DNA from: Roseburia sp.
GTDB taxonomy: Bacteria; Bacillota; Clostridia; Lachnospirales; Lachnospiraceae
Reading direction: 5' to 3'
NCBI GenBank assembly: GCA_017626625.1
Contig: JAGAIK010000298.1
Span: 1 to 14,856 of the forward strand
DNA: 14,856 nt
In this document: in pieces, positions 1 to 6,165 of the stretch
Numbering within the stretch: the first letter of the stretch is position 1
Layout: each line of letters opens with the position of its first letter
Notes under the pieces: generated by a model
What the model saw: the letters and a program-made list of their open reading frames with translations, nothing else
Told to the model about the DNA's origin: nothing
The model's database searches: none
Made by a program: the position numbers and the translations under genes

Positions 1-83
1 TAATATCATTCCCGCCTGTGGCTTTCAAGAAAAATTTCTTTTTCTGTCAAAATTTTATTTCTGAAAAAACTCTTTCCCACAAT

Positions 84-1244
84 TTAATCCCGCAGCCTTG
101 CAACATTCTTCTTTAAAGATTCCACTGCCCGGTCAATATCCTCTCTCGTGGTGCTGCCGCAAAGTGTCATACGAATGGTTCCCGGGGCATAATCCTCCGG
201 CACCTTTAACTCCCGTATGACATAGGAAATCCGTTCCTCCCCGGTATTACATGCCGAACCGCCGGAGGCGCAGATACCGTCTTCATCTAACAAAATTACT
301 AAGGACGCCCCGTCTATCCCCCGGAAACTGAAATTAGCATTTCCCGGCAGACGCTTGCTGCGGTGACCGTTGATACAGACACCGGGAATTTCATGCGCCA
401 CTTTTTCTAACAGGTAATTCCGCAACATGGTCTCCTTGCGAATGCGGTTTCTCATATCGGAAAATGCCAGTTCCGCCGCCTTTCCCATTCCCACGATACC
501 CGCCACGTTTTCCGTGCCCGCACGTTTTCCCTCTTCCTGTCCACCTCCATGAATAAAAGAGGGCAGCGTTACCCCGTCCCTGATATATAAAAATCCCACT
601 CCCTTGGGACCATGAAATTTATGGGCGCTGGCGCTTAACATGTCTATGGGATAACGTCTTAAATCAATGGGTATCTGGGCATACGCCTGTACGGCATCGG
701 TATGGAACAATACGCCCTGCTCTCTTGCTATTTTTCCAATCTGCATAATAGGCTCAATGGTTCCCACCTCATTGTTGGCAAACATGATGCTAATCAGGGT
801 TGTGTCCGGGCGAATGGCGGCAAGTACCGCTTCGGGCGATACCATGCCTTTCTCATCCACCTCCAGGTAAGTCACTTCGTACCCTAATTTTTCTAAATAC
901 TCACAGGAATTTAATACGGCGTGATGCTCGATTCTGCTGGTAATAATATGCTGCCCTTCCTGCTTGCACTCTCCTGCCGCACACTTAATCGCCCAGTTAT
1001 CTGACTCGGAGCCGCAGGAGGTAAAATAAATTTCCGATGGCTTTGCCCACAAGCTCGAAGCGATAATCCTCCGGGCATGTTCTAAGGCTTCTTTTGCTTC
1101 CTCCCCGTAGGAATAAACAGTAGAAGCATTTCCAAAATTTCGCTGCAAATACGGCTCCATGGCCCGTTTTACTTCTGTGGACATCTGTGTAGTCGCCGCA
1201 TTATCCAGATAAACTCTATTTTTAATCTCTCTCTCACTACTCAT
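84..1244 (-). CDS. Cysteine desulfurase, NifS/IscS family (PLP-dependent)
   Basis: This class V aminotransferase-fold enzyme of 386 aa takes sulfur from L-cysteine as a persulfide for Fe-S cluster assembly or tRNA thiolation in the cytoplasm. Visible motifs, numbered from the chosen start, are the N-terminal YLDNAATT at 12-19, the PLP-stacking His in EHHA at 106-109, the HTDA Asp at 183, the PLP-binding Lys209 in SAHK, and the persulfide-carrying Cys332 in GGSACNTG. The frame is open 15 codons further upstream, but the ATG at 1244 has GGAG 5 nt before it and the longer N-terminus is hydrophobic and unlike the family, so I place the start there. It diverges from the flippase gene, with 75 bp between the two starts, and I find no convincing -35/-10 pair in that gap. 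No scaffold or ThiI gene lies next to it, so which NifS paralogue this is (IscS, NifS, or the ThiI partner) is undecided. The family call is very secure. Confidence 0.95.
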   Translation of the reverse strand: MSSEREIKNRVYLDNAATTQMSTEVKRAMEPYLQRNFGNASTVYSYGEEAKEALEHARRIIASSLWAKPSEIYFTSCGSESDNWAIKCAAGECKQEGQHIITSRIEHHAVLNSCEYLEKLGYEVTYLEVDEKGMVSPEAVLAAIRPDTTLISIMFANNEVGTIEPIMQIGKIAREQGVLFHTDAVQAYAQIPIDLRRYPIDMLSASAHKFHGPKGVGFLYIRDGVTLPSFIHGGGQEEGKRAGTENVAGIVGMGKAAELAFSDMRNRIRKETMLRNYLLEKVAHEIPGVCINGHRSKRLPGNANFSFRGIDGASLVILLDEDGICASGGSACNTGEERISYVIRELKVPEDYAPGTIRMTLCGSTTREDIDRAVESLKKNVARLRD

Positions 1245-1308
1245 TTTCTCTCCACTTCTTTCATATATTAAAATTACCAAAAAAAACACCGGTTTTCCGG
1301 AAGGCTTC

Positions 1309-1322
1309 GGAGGTCAGTATTG
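1309..1322 (+). promoter_or_regulatory. Shine-Dalgarno and TTG start of the flippase gene
   Basis: GGAGG at 1309-1313 lies 6 nt before a TTG at 1320-1322. No in-frame ATG sits at a workable distance, and the encoded N-terminus matches the family from the first residues, so TTG is the likely start. Confidence 0.75.
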
Positions 1323-2645
1323 AAACAATCTTCTGCAAAAAATGTCTTTATTACCGGAACCTTGCTACTAACCATAGCCGGAGTTCTTACGCGAATTATA
1401 GGTTTCTTCTATAGAATATTCCTCTCCCGTACCATTGGTGCAGAGGGCTTAGGAATTTATCAACTGATTTCCCCGGTCACGGCGTTAGGCTTCGCCATCA
1501 CCGCAGCAGGAATCCAGACTTCTATTTCTAAATTTGTTTCCATGGAGATGGGACGGAAAAATCTCTCCGGCGCAAAGCTGTATCTTTTCATCGGGCTTGT
1601 GATTTCCCTGGCACTGTCCACCCTGACAGGACTGTTCATTTACCATCAGGCTGATTTTCTCTCCCGTGCCTGGTTAGGGGATGACCGCTGTATTCCACTG
1701 CTTAAGGTGCTTGCCTTTACCTTTGTTCCAAGCTGTATCCACGCCTGTATCAACGGCTACTACTATGGTCTGAAAAAAACGGCAATCCCCTCCCTCTGCC
1801 AGTTTGTGGAACAGATTGCCCGAGTAGGCAGTGTTTATCTGATGTACCAGATTCAGTTAAGCCAGGGAAAAGACATGACCCTCTCCATCGCCGTCTGGGG
1901 GCTTGTGATAGGCGAAGCCGCCAGCACCTTAGTTTCCGTCAGCGCTTTTGGCAGTTTTCAGGGTATGGGGACGCAGCTTAAGCATTTCCGCACCTACACC
2001 AGAAACCTGTTTTCCATGGCTGTGCCCCTCACTGCCAACCGCCTTGTGCTGAATCTTTTCGGCACCTTTGAAAACATTATGCTCCCCAACCGTTTAAAGC
2101 TCTTTGGCTACACAAATTCCGAAGCCTTAAGTGTTTACGGAATCCTCACCGGAATGTCCATGTCCATCATTATGTTTCCCTCGGTGATTACCAACTCCAT
2201 CTCCGTCCTGCTGCTTCCCACCATCTCGGAGGCACAGTCGTCAGGAAACGAGGGGTTGATTCGGCGCACTGTCAAAAAGACCATTGAATCCTGCCTGTTT
2301 CTGGGATTTATCTGCACTGCCGGATTTATTCTCACTGGAAAATTCCTTGGTAACTTCCTCTTTGGAAATGCCTTAGCGGGTACCTTTATCGTAACCTTGG
2401 GCTGGATTTGCCCCTTCCTTTATTTAAGCTCTACTTTAAGCAGCATTCTGCACGGTCTGGGCTATCCGGGCATCACCTTTGGTCTGAACCTGGCTGCCTG
2501 CGGGATTCGAATCCTCTTTGTGCTTTTTGCCGTACCCCTCTGGGGAATTAAAAGCTATTTGTCGGGAATCCTTGTGAGCCAGATTGTCATCGCACTGCTT
2601 GCCATTGTTATTTTGTTCCGCAAGGTTTCCCGTGCTGCCTCATAA
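1320..2645 (+). CDS. SpoVB/MurJ-like MOP-superfamily lipid flippase
   Basis: A 441-aa integral membrane protein of the multidrug/oligosaccharidyl-lipid/polysaccharide (MOP) superfamily. Hydrophobic segments run through the whole length, and the first helix region carries the pattern GVLTRIIGFFYRIFLSRTIG followed by GAEGLGIYQL, which is typical of SpoVB-type proteins. Members move lipid-linked sugar precursors across the cytoplasmic membrane. B. subtilis SpoVB acts in spore cortex synthesis, and relatives serve in peptidoglycan or polysaccharide export. At 441 aa it is shorter than B. subtilis SpoVB (roughly 520 aa), in the range of a 12-helix rather than a 14-helix protein; the end is not obviously broken. 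The TTG start has a strong ribosome binding site. The gene stands alone on this strand and ends in front of a hairpin terminator at 2776-2807. A sporulation role is inferred from resemblance only; a general polysaccharide flippase remains possible. Confidence 0.85.
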   Translation: MKQSSAKNVFITGTLLLTIAGVLTRIIGFFYRIFLSRTIGAEGLGIYQLISPVTALGFAITAAGIQTSISKFVSMEMGRKNLSGAKLYLFIGLVISLALSTLTGLFIYHQADFLSRAWLGDDRCIPLLKVLAFTFVPSCIHACINGYYYGLKKTAIPSLCQFVEQIARVGSVYLMYQIQLSQGKDMTLSIAVWGLVIGEAASTLVSVSAFGSFQGMGTQLKHFRTYTRNLFSMAVPLTANRLVLNLFGTFENIMLPNRLKLFGYTNSEALSVYGILTGMSMSIIMFPSVITNSISVLLLPTISEAQSSGNEGLIRRTVKKTIESCLFLGFICTAGFILTGKFLGNFLFGNALAGTFIVTLGWICPFLYLSSTLSSILHGLGYPGITFGLNLAACGIRILFVLFAVPLWGIKSYLSGILVSQIVIALLAIVILFRKVSRAAS

Positions 2646-2689
2646 TTGCAAGGCTTTTACACATACTATGGCGGAAAGGAGAACTTATT

Positions 2690-2887
2690 ATGAAATCAGA
2701 AAAGGAACCGATACGCACCATCCCTGACGGTGTCTGGGAGGCTACCCACACCGACAATTCTGCCATTGATGCAAAAAAAGCCGGGAACGCAAACGTTCCT
2801 GGCTTTTCTGTCATCATCTGTAACTTACTGCTTGTCCAAAGTCCTAAACTCTGGATAAGTATTCTCCGGTTCTGGTATCAATCTTAA
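2690..2887 (+). CDS. Small ORF of unknown function, interrupted by a terminator
   Basis: A 65-codon reading frame begins 45 nt after the flippase stop. I do not recognise the product. In its favour is AGGAG at 2677-2681, 8 nt before the ATG, as good as for any real gene here. Against it, a strong intrinsic terminator (2776-2807) lies inside the frame at about codons 29-40, and the frame then overlaps the 3' end of efp on the other strand by 44 bp. The first 38 residues are polar and mixed in charge ([20 protein letters not shown] and onward); the rest looks like chance translation of the terminator and antisense efp. It could be a decayed gene, a leader-like peptide, a message meant to end without a stop codon, or a spurious frame. 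No function is assigned. Confidence 0.3.
   Translation: MKSEKEPIRTIPDGVWEATHTDNSAIDAKKAGNANVPGFSVIICNLLLVQSPKLWISILRFWYQS
2776..2807. terminator. Bidirectional intrinsic terminator between flippase gene and efp
   Basis: The GC-rich arms 2780-2789 and 2794-2803 pair over 10 bp with one G-U on the plus strand around a CAAA loop. They are extended by A-runs on the left (2773-2779) and TTTT on the right (2804-2807). Read on the minus strand the stem is followed by seven T residues, so it is well placed to end efp transcription, 37 bp after the efp stop. Read on the plus strand the T-run is shorter but the A:T extension lengthens the stem. Confidence 0.85.
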
Positions 2888-3401
2888 TCACGTCATCCTG
2901 CTCTACGAATAACGGAACAGATATGGTAGCTCCGGTCTCAACAACTGCAGGCTTGGTAGCTCCGGTAGCGGTATCTCCCTTGAAGCCCGGCTCTGTATCT
3001 GTGATTCTTAACTCGACGAACAGAGGCGGCTCTACTGCAAATACGCTTCCGTTGTGGGAGCACATTTTTACCATCTCGTTCTCTTTGACAAACTTTAACG
3101 CATCACCGATATCATCTTTGGATAATGCAATCTGGTCGTAAGTCTCTACGTCCATGAAATAGAATAAATCTCCATCTGCGTACAGATACTGATAATCTTT
3201 TCTGTCGATACGTGCCTGCGGACATTTTTCGGTAGGACGGAAGGTTTTTTCTACCACACCGCCGCTCTTAATGTTCTTTAATTTGGTTCTTACAAACGCT
3301 GCACCCTTTCCCGGTTTCACGTGCTGGAATTCAATAATCTGAAAAATATTGCCCTCTAATTCGATGGTAATACCATTTCTGAAATCTCCTGCTGAAATCA
3401 T
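2844..3401 (-). CDS. efp: Elongation factor P
   Basis: A 185-aa translation factor that binds between the ribosomal P and E sites and helps peptide-bond formation at proline stretches. The family layout is complete: an N-terminal KOW-like domain (about 1-64), a central OB domain (about 68-126) and a C-terminal OB domain ending in the conserved pattern [17 protein letters not shown]. The tip of the first domain reads [10 protein letters not shown], with Lys32 at the position that is modified in many bacteria. No modification enzyme gene (epmA, earP or ymfI type) is visible nearby, so the modification state cannot be told. AAGGAGG at 3410-3416 lies 8 nt before the ATG, and a near-consensus promoter is upstream. 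The gene is monocistronic, convergent with the flippase gene and divergent from the AIM24-family gene. In many Bacillota efp follows a pepQ-type peptidase, which is absent here. Confidence 0.97.
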   Translation of the reverse strand: MISAGDFRNGITIELEGNIFQIIEFQHVKPGKGAAFVRTKLKNIKSGGVVEKTFRPTEKCPQARIDRKDYQYLYADGDLFYFMDVETYDQIALSKDDIGDALKFVKENEMVKMCSHNGSVFAVEPPLFVELRITDTEPGFKGDTATGATKPAVVETGATISVPLFVEQDDVIKIDTRTGEYLSRV

Positions 3402-3451
3402 TCAAACTTCCTCCTTAAGATACGTTGAGTTACAAACTCTCTGATTTTTTT

Positions 3452-3480
3452 ATTGTATAATAAATACATACACTTTTCAA
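3452..3480 (-). promoter_or_regulatory. Sigma-A promoter of efp
   Basis: On the minus strand TTGAAA (3475-3480) and TACAAT (3452-3457) are separated by exactly 17 bp. The start of transcription would fall near 3445, giving a leader of roughly 45 nt before the efp ATG. Confidence 0.75.
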
Positions 3481-3582
3481 GCTTTTTTTCCTAATCCACC
3501 ATATTTGCTCCTTTTCCCTTCCACTTTTCCCCGAAAATCCTCTGAAACCCCGACTTTTTTCCTATTTTTCCGAAAGATTGCA

Positions 3583-3611
3583 TTGTAATCCACCCTTTTT
3601 TCCTATATAAT
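3583..3611 (+). promoter_or_regulatory. Sigma-A promoter of the AIM24-family gene
   Basis: TTGTAA (3583-3588) and a perfect TATAAT (3606-3611) are separated by 17 bp. Transcription would start near 3618, leaving about 85 nt of untranslated leader. The second TAATCCACC copy overlaps the -35 box and spacer. Confidence 0.75.
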
Positions 3612-3658
3612 AAATGTGGCTATTTTTCAGCCGGCAAACCAAAGCCTATCATATCTTG

Positions 3659-3678
3659 TCTGCATCCAAAAATGCAGA
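3659..3678 (+). other. Leader hairpin just upstream of the AIM24-family ribosome binding site
   Basis: TCTGCAT (3659-3665) pairs with ATGCAGA (3672-3678) over 7 bp around a CCAAAA loop, ending 12 nt before the AGGAG at 3691-3695. A second, weaker stem GGCT/AGCC (3618-3621 with 3629-3632) lies at the predicted 5' end of the transcript. I do not match this leader to a known riboswitch class. Confidence 0.45.
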
Positions 3679-3702
3679 TTCTAAAGGAAAAGGAGTTTTA
3701 TT

Positions 3703-4455
3703 ATGGTAAAATGCAACAATCTTTATGACAACCAGAATTTAAAACAAATTGCAGCCGCAGGAAACGTAAAAGTATTTGAATACCAGAGGGATTTAAGCGT
3801 AACACCTCAAAGTGCCATTACCGCTTACTATTCCTCCGAAATGAACCTGCGCAAACGCCAGGTGCTGATTGAGTTAAACGGAGCTCCCTGGACACTCCAG
3901 GCAGGGGCTATGCAGTGGATGGCAGGAAATGTAAAAATGGGTTCCGGCATCAAAGGTGTGGGTGACTTTTTCGGGAAAGCCATCTCTTCTAAGGTGACAA
4001 AGGAAACCACCTCAAAACCGGAATACAGTGGAAACGGTCTTTTAATGTTAGAGCCTACCACAAAGCACATTCTTCTTATCAACGTTGGTGAATGGGGAAG
4101 CATCGTTTTAGAGGACGGTCTGTTCTTAGCCTGTGAAGGCACTCTCCAGCAGAAAGTGGTGGCAAGAAGCAATCTTTCCTCCGCAGCCTTAGGCGGTGAG
4201 GGACTCTTTAACCTGAGCCTTACCGGAAACGGTCTGGCAGTATTAGAAAGTCCGGTTCCAAAAGAAGAGCTGATTGAATTTGAGTTAGACAACGATGAAG
4301 TGAAAATTGACGGAAATATGGCAATCGCCTGGAGCAATTCCCTGCAGTTTACCGTAGAGCGCTCTTCTAAGAGCCTGCTGGGTTCTGCCGTGTCCGGAGA
4401 AGGCTTTGTCAACGTGTTCCGGGGCAGCGGAAAGATTTTGATGTCTCCGCTATAA
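3703..4455 (+). CDS. AIM24-family (DUF124) protein
   Basis: This 250-aa protein belongs to the AIM24/DUF124 family, whose members have a beta-rich, TRAP-like fold and no settled biochemical function in bacteria. The yeast namesake is a mitochondrial inner-membrane protein. Supporting patterns are NGAPWTLQAGAMQWMAG (about 59-75), a Gly-rich middle (GSGIKGVGDFFGKAISS), the paired core strands ending in LSLTGNGLAVLESP, and the C-terminal GEGFVNVFRGSGKILMSPL. There is no signal peptide or membrane segment, so it is probably cytoplasmic or peripheral. AGGAG at 3691-3695 lies 7 nt before the ATG, and the gene has its own strong promoter. It is monocistronic and convergent with rpiB. The length fits the family and the frame is intact. 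The long antisense frame at 3828-4526 is its shadow. The family call is firm; the cellular role is unknown. Confidence 0.9.
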   Translation: MVKCNNLYDNQNLKQIAAAGNVKVFEYQRDLSVTPQSAITAYYSSEMNLRKRQVLIELNGAPWTLQAGAMQWMAGNVKMGSGIKGVGDFFGKAISSKVTKETTSKPEYSGNGLLMLEPTTKHILLINVGEWGSIVLEDGLFLACEGTLQQKVVARSNLSSAALGGEGLFNLSLTGNGLAVLESPVPKEELIEFELDNDEVKIDGNMAIAWSNSLQFTVERSSKSLLGSAVSGEGFVNVFRGSGKILMSPL

Positions 4456-4530
4456 GATTTTACAATCCTGTATTTTTGCTGATGGCAGCTCAGAATACTG
4501 CGCAAAATGCAAAAGAGAGCCATCATAAAA

Positions 4531-4575
4531 ACGCCATTTTCTTATCATTTAAAACCATGGATAAGAAAATGGCGT
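4531..4575. terminator. Perfect 16-bp inverted repeat, probable terminator of the rpiB unit
   Basis: Arm 4531-4546 is the exact reverse complement of arm 4560-4575, with a 13-nt loop between. On the minus strand the stem is followed at once by TTTT, 61 nt after the rpiB stop, which suits a terminator for nrdR-yqeG-rpiB. On the plus strand no T-run follows, so termination of the AIM24-family transcript here is less certain. An imperfect GATGGC/GCCATC pairing (4481-4486 with 4519-4524) also lies in this gap. Confidence 0.7.
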
Positions 4576-4635
4576 AAATTCATTTCTGGCATTTCATTTA
4601 TTTTACGATTGTTTCTTCCACCTCAAAGGAAAAAA

Positions 4636-5079
4636 TCAGTTTCGTTCCTCAATCTCATGTATCATATCAATTCTGGTCTGGTGCCTGCCGCCCAAAAACT
4701 CTGCCTCCAGATACGCCTTTACAATATCCTTCGCCAGCTCTATGCCCACAATCCTTGCCCCAAAGGCAATGATATTGGCATTATTGTGCTGCTTTACCAG
4801 TCTCGCCGTAGCACAGTCGGAACAGACCGCCGCACGGACGCCTTTTACCTTATTCGCCGCAATGGAAATCCCCACTCCGGTGCCGCAGATTAACACGCCG
4901 CAGTCCGCCTCACCGGCTGCAACGGCACGTCCCACTTTCTCTCCGAACTCTGGATAATGGCAGCTTTCGTTGCTGTCCGTGCCAAAATTAACTACCTCAT
5001 GTCCCAGTTCCTTTAAATACTCCATCACTGCAAATTTCATCTCTGTTGCCGCATGGTCGTTTCCAATCGCAATTTTCAT
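4636..5079 (-). CDS. rpiB: Ribose-5-phosphate isomerase B (RpiB/LacAB family)
   Basis: A 147-aa cytoplasmic enzyme that interconverts ribose 5-phosphate and ribulose 5-phosphate in the pentose phosphate pathway; family members can also act on allose 6-phosphate. It opens with MKIAIGNDHAA (Asp8, His9 bind substrate). The catalytic Cys65 lies in LICGTGVGISIAANK, and QHNNANIIAFGARIVG (about 97-112) and GGRHQTRID near the C-terminus are typical. The frame is open 20 codons further upstream, but that extension is lysine/arginine-rich and overlaps yqeG. The ATG at 5079 has AGGAG at 5090-5094, 10 nt away, and matches the family's usual N-terminus. It starts 7 bp after the yqeG stop with its ribosome binding site inside yqeG, so translation is probably coupled. 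Its sister-pathway enzyme Rpe is coded about 3 kb away in this window. LacA/LacB specificity is less likely with no lac genes nearby. Confidence 0.95.
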   Translation of the reverse strand: MKIAIGNDHAATEMKFAVMEYLKELGHEVVNFGTDSNESCHYPEFGEKVGRAVAAGEADCGVLICGTGVGISIAANKVKGVRAAVCSDCATARLVKQHNNANIIAFGARIVGIELAKDIVKAYLEAEFLGGRHQTRIDMIHEIEERN

Positions 5080-5086
5080 CTTCCAC

Positions 5087-5614
5087 TTACTCCTGTTTTT
5101 CTTCCTTTTTCTGCCTGCGTAAATAAAAATACAACACAATCTTCTCTAAATACCGCTTCAACACAATCTGAATCTCTTCCTTCGGATGGATGGGTTTCAC
5201 TAAAATCGTGCGGATACCCGCCAGATTTGCCCCGTAAACATCCGTAAAAATCTGGTCACTCACAAAAAGCGTGTTGCCCGCATCCGTTCCCATGGTTTCC
5301 ATTGCCCTCCGGTATCCGGCAGGCTTTGGTTTTCCCGCTTTATAGATATAGGAAACCCCGACGGCGTCGTTAAACATCTTCACCCGGGGCTCCTTATTGT
5401 TCGATAACAGCATACAGGAAAATCCCAGTTCTTTCAAGTGGCGAAATAGCTTACACGCCCTTTCATCCGCCGGTGCGCCGTGAGGCACCAGCGTATTGTC
5501 AATATCGAAAATAATTCCCCGGTAGCCCTCCCGGTAGAGACGGTCAAAATCAATGCTGTAGGTGGAATCTACGTATTCTCCCGGATAAAATTTCTCTAGC
5601 ATTTTTCGTATCAT
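5087..5614 (-). CDS. yqeG: YqeG-family HAD-superfamily (IIIA) phosphatase
   Basis: A 175-aa haloacid dehalogenase-type phosphatase of the YqeG group; the physiological substrate is not established. Motif I is IIFDIDNTLVPHG with nucleophile Asp37 and general acid/base Asp39, motif II is LLSNN (69-73), motif III Lys is in KAGKPKP (92-98), and motif IV is FVSDQIFTDV with Asp120 and Asp125. The C-terminus is basic (YLRRQKKEEKQE). Start choice is uncertain. The ATG at 5614 is the longest possible and has only GAGAG 3 nt away, while the ATG four codons later (5602) matches the usual MLxKF family start but has no Shine-Dalgarno. A strong GGAGG (5636-5640) sits 21 nt before the first ATG. It lies between nrdR (30-bp gap) and rpiB (7-bp gap) in one transcript. 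In B. subtilis yqeG heads a cluster with the ribosome-assembly GTPase yqeH; that partner is not here. Confidence 0.88.
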   Translation of the reverse strand: MIRKMLEKFYPGEYVDSTYSIDFDRLYREGYRGIIFDIDNTLVPHGAPADERACKLFRHLKELGFSCMLLSNNKEPRVKMFNDAVGVSYIYKAGKPKPAGYRRAMETMGTDAGNTLFVSDQIFTDVYGANLAGIRTILVKPIHPKEEIQIVLKRYLEKIVLYFYLRRQKKEEKQE

Positions 5615-5644
5615 CTGCTCTCAAAAACAGATTTTCCTCCGGAT

Positions 5645-6097
5645 TTATTTGTCTAACATCTTTTTCAGTTCACTCATAAAGGTATTGACATCCTTAAACT
5701 CCCGGTATACAGAGGCAAAACGCACATAGGCAACTGCCTCTAAATCCTTCAGCTTATCCATAACAATCTCCCCGATGACGCTGCTTGGGATTTCCTTTTC
5801 CTCCCGGTTAAAAATCTCTGTCTCCACTTCGTCCACCAACTGGTTAATCTCATTGACGGAAACCGGTCTTTTATGGCAGGCACGCAGCACACCTGCTTCA
5901 ATCTTAGAGCGGTCATACTGCTCTCTGTTATTATCCTTCTTTATGACAATCAGGGGAATCGTCTCCACCTTCTCATAGGTGGTAAAACGTTTTCCACACT
6001 CATCGCACATTCTGCGGCGGCGAATCGAATTATTATCATCCGCCGGTCTTGAGTCAATGACTCTTGTATTTTCACTACTGCAAAATGGACATTTCAT
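5645..6097 (-). CDS. nrdR: Transcriptional repressor NrdR
   Basis: The 150-aa NrdR protein represses ribonucleotide reductase genes in response to ATP/dATP. The N-terminal zinc ribbon has Cys3, Cys6, Cys31 and Cys34 (MKCPFC and CDEC), followed by the DNA-contacting arginine run NSIRRRRMC. An ATP-cone domain follows from about residue 48 to 138 (PLIVIKKDNNREQYDRSKI to YVRFASVYREFKD). The frame is open 15 codons further upstream, but GGAGG at 6104-6108, 6 nt before the ATG at 6097, and the family's invariant MxCPxC start fix the beginning. It has its own near-consensus promoter. I find no convincing pair of NrdR boxes in front of it, and no nrd gene is in the window, so its targets lie elsewhere. 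yqeG and rpiB follow on the same strand and are probably co-transcribed. Confidence 0.96.
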   Translation of the reverse strand: MKCPFCSSENTRVIDSRPADDNNSIRRRRMCDECGKRFTTYEKVETIPLIVIKKDNNREQYDRSKIEAGVLRACHKRPVSVNEINQLVDEVETEIFNREEKEIPSSVIGEIVMDKLKDLEAVAYVRFASVYREFKDVNTFMSELKKMLDK

Positions 6098-6129
6098 AAC
6101 ATACCTCCGGTTAAAATCCCTTATCCTGT

Positions 6130-6158
6130 AGTATATCTGCACTTTTTGTAATTGTCAA
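6130..6158 (-). promoter_or_regulatory. Sigma-A promoter of nrdR-yqeG-rpiB
   Basis: On the minus strand a perfect TTGACA (6153-6158) and TATACT (6130-6135) are 17 bp apart. Transcription would start near 6123, about 26 nt before the nrdR ATG. The -35 box begins 8 bp after the ylmC-like stop codon. Confidence 0.85.
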
Positions 6159-6165
6159 CATAATC

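Larger units (their letters stand above)
3402..3702. other. 301-bp divergent regulatory region, efp / AIM24-family gene
   Basis: No gene is visible here. The region holds one promoter in each direction (3452-3480 minus, 3583-3611 plus), an approximately 85-nt leader for the plus-strand gene with two small hairpins, and a pyrimidine-rich central block (about 3481-3605). In that block CTTTTTTCCTAT occurs at 3554-3565 and 3595-3606, a close variant CTTTTTTTCCTAAT occurs at 3482-3495, and TAATCCACC occurs at 3492-3500 and 3586-3594. Confidence 0.7.

Noticed and set aside
45..50. Perfect TTGACA on the minus strand after the cysteine desulfurase gene
   Set aside because: No -10-like hexamer occurs 16-18 bp downstream on that strand.
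206..209. Degenerate G4 motif in YchF taken as a loss-of-function mutation (residue positions in the protein)
   Set aside because: NVxE in place of NKxD is the normal state of the YchF/OLA1 family and explains its preference for ATP.
1289..1300. CCGG-TTTT-CCGG hairpin with an A/T run in the gap between the desulfurase and flippase genes
   Set aside because: The stem is only 4 bp and lies between divergent genes where a terminator would make no sense; likely chance.
2608..2817. 69-codon minus-strand frame in the flippase-efp gap
   Set aside because: It begins inside the terminator region, has no Shine-Dalgarno and extends into the flippase gene in antisense.
3828..4526. 232-codon minus-strand frame opposite the AIM24-family gene
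   Set aside because: It mirrors a well-supported gene, its composition is Ser/Pro/Arg-rich in a way typical of antisense frames, and it has no family resemblance.
4507..4893. 128-codon plus-strand frame crossing the inverted repeat and rpiB
   Set aside because: It runs through a terminator and antisense to rpiB, with no ribosome binding site at its start and no recognisable domain.
6098..6165. NrdR boxes for autoregulation of nrdR
   Set aside because: The promoter is clear but no pair of ACACWATATATWGTGT-like sites can be seen around it.
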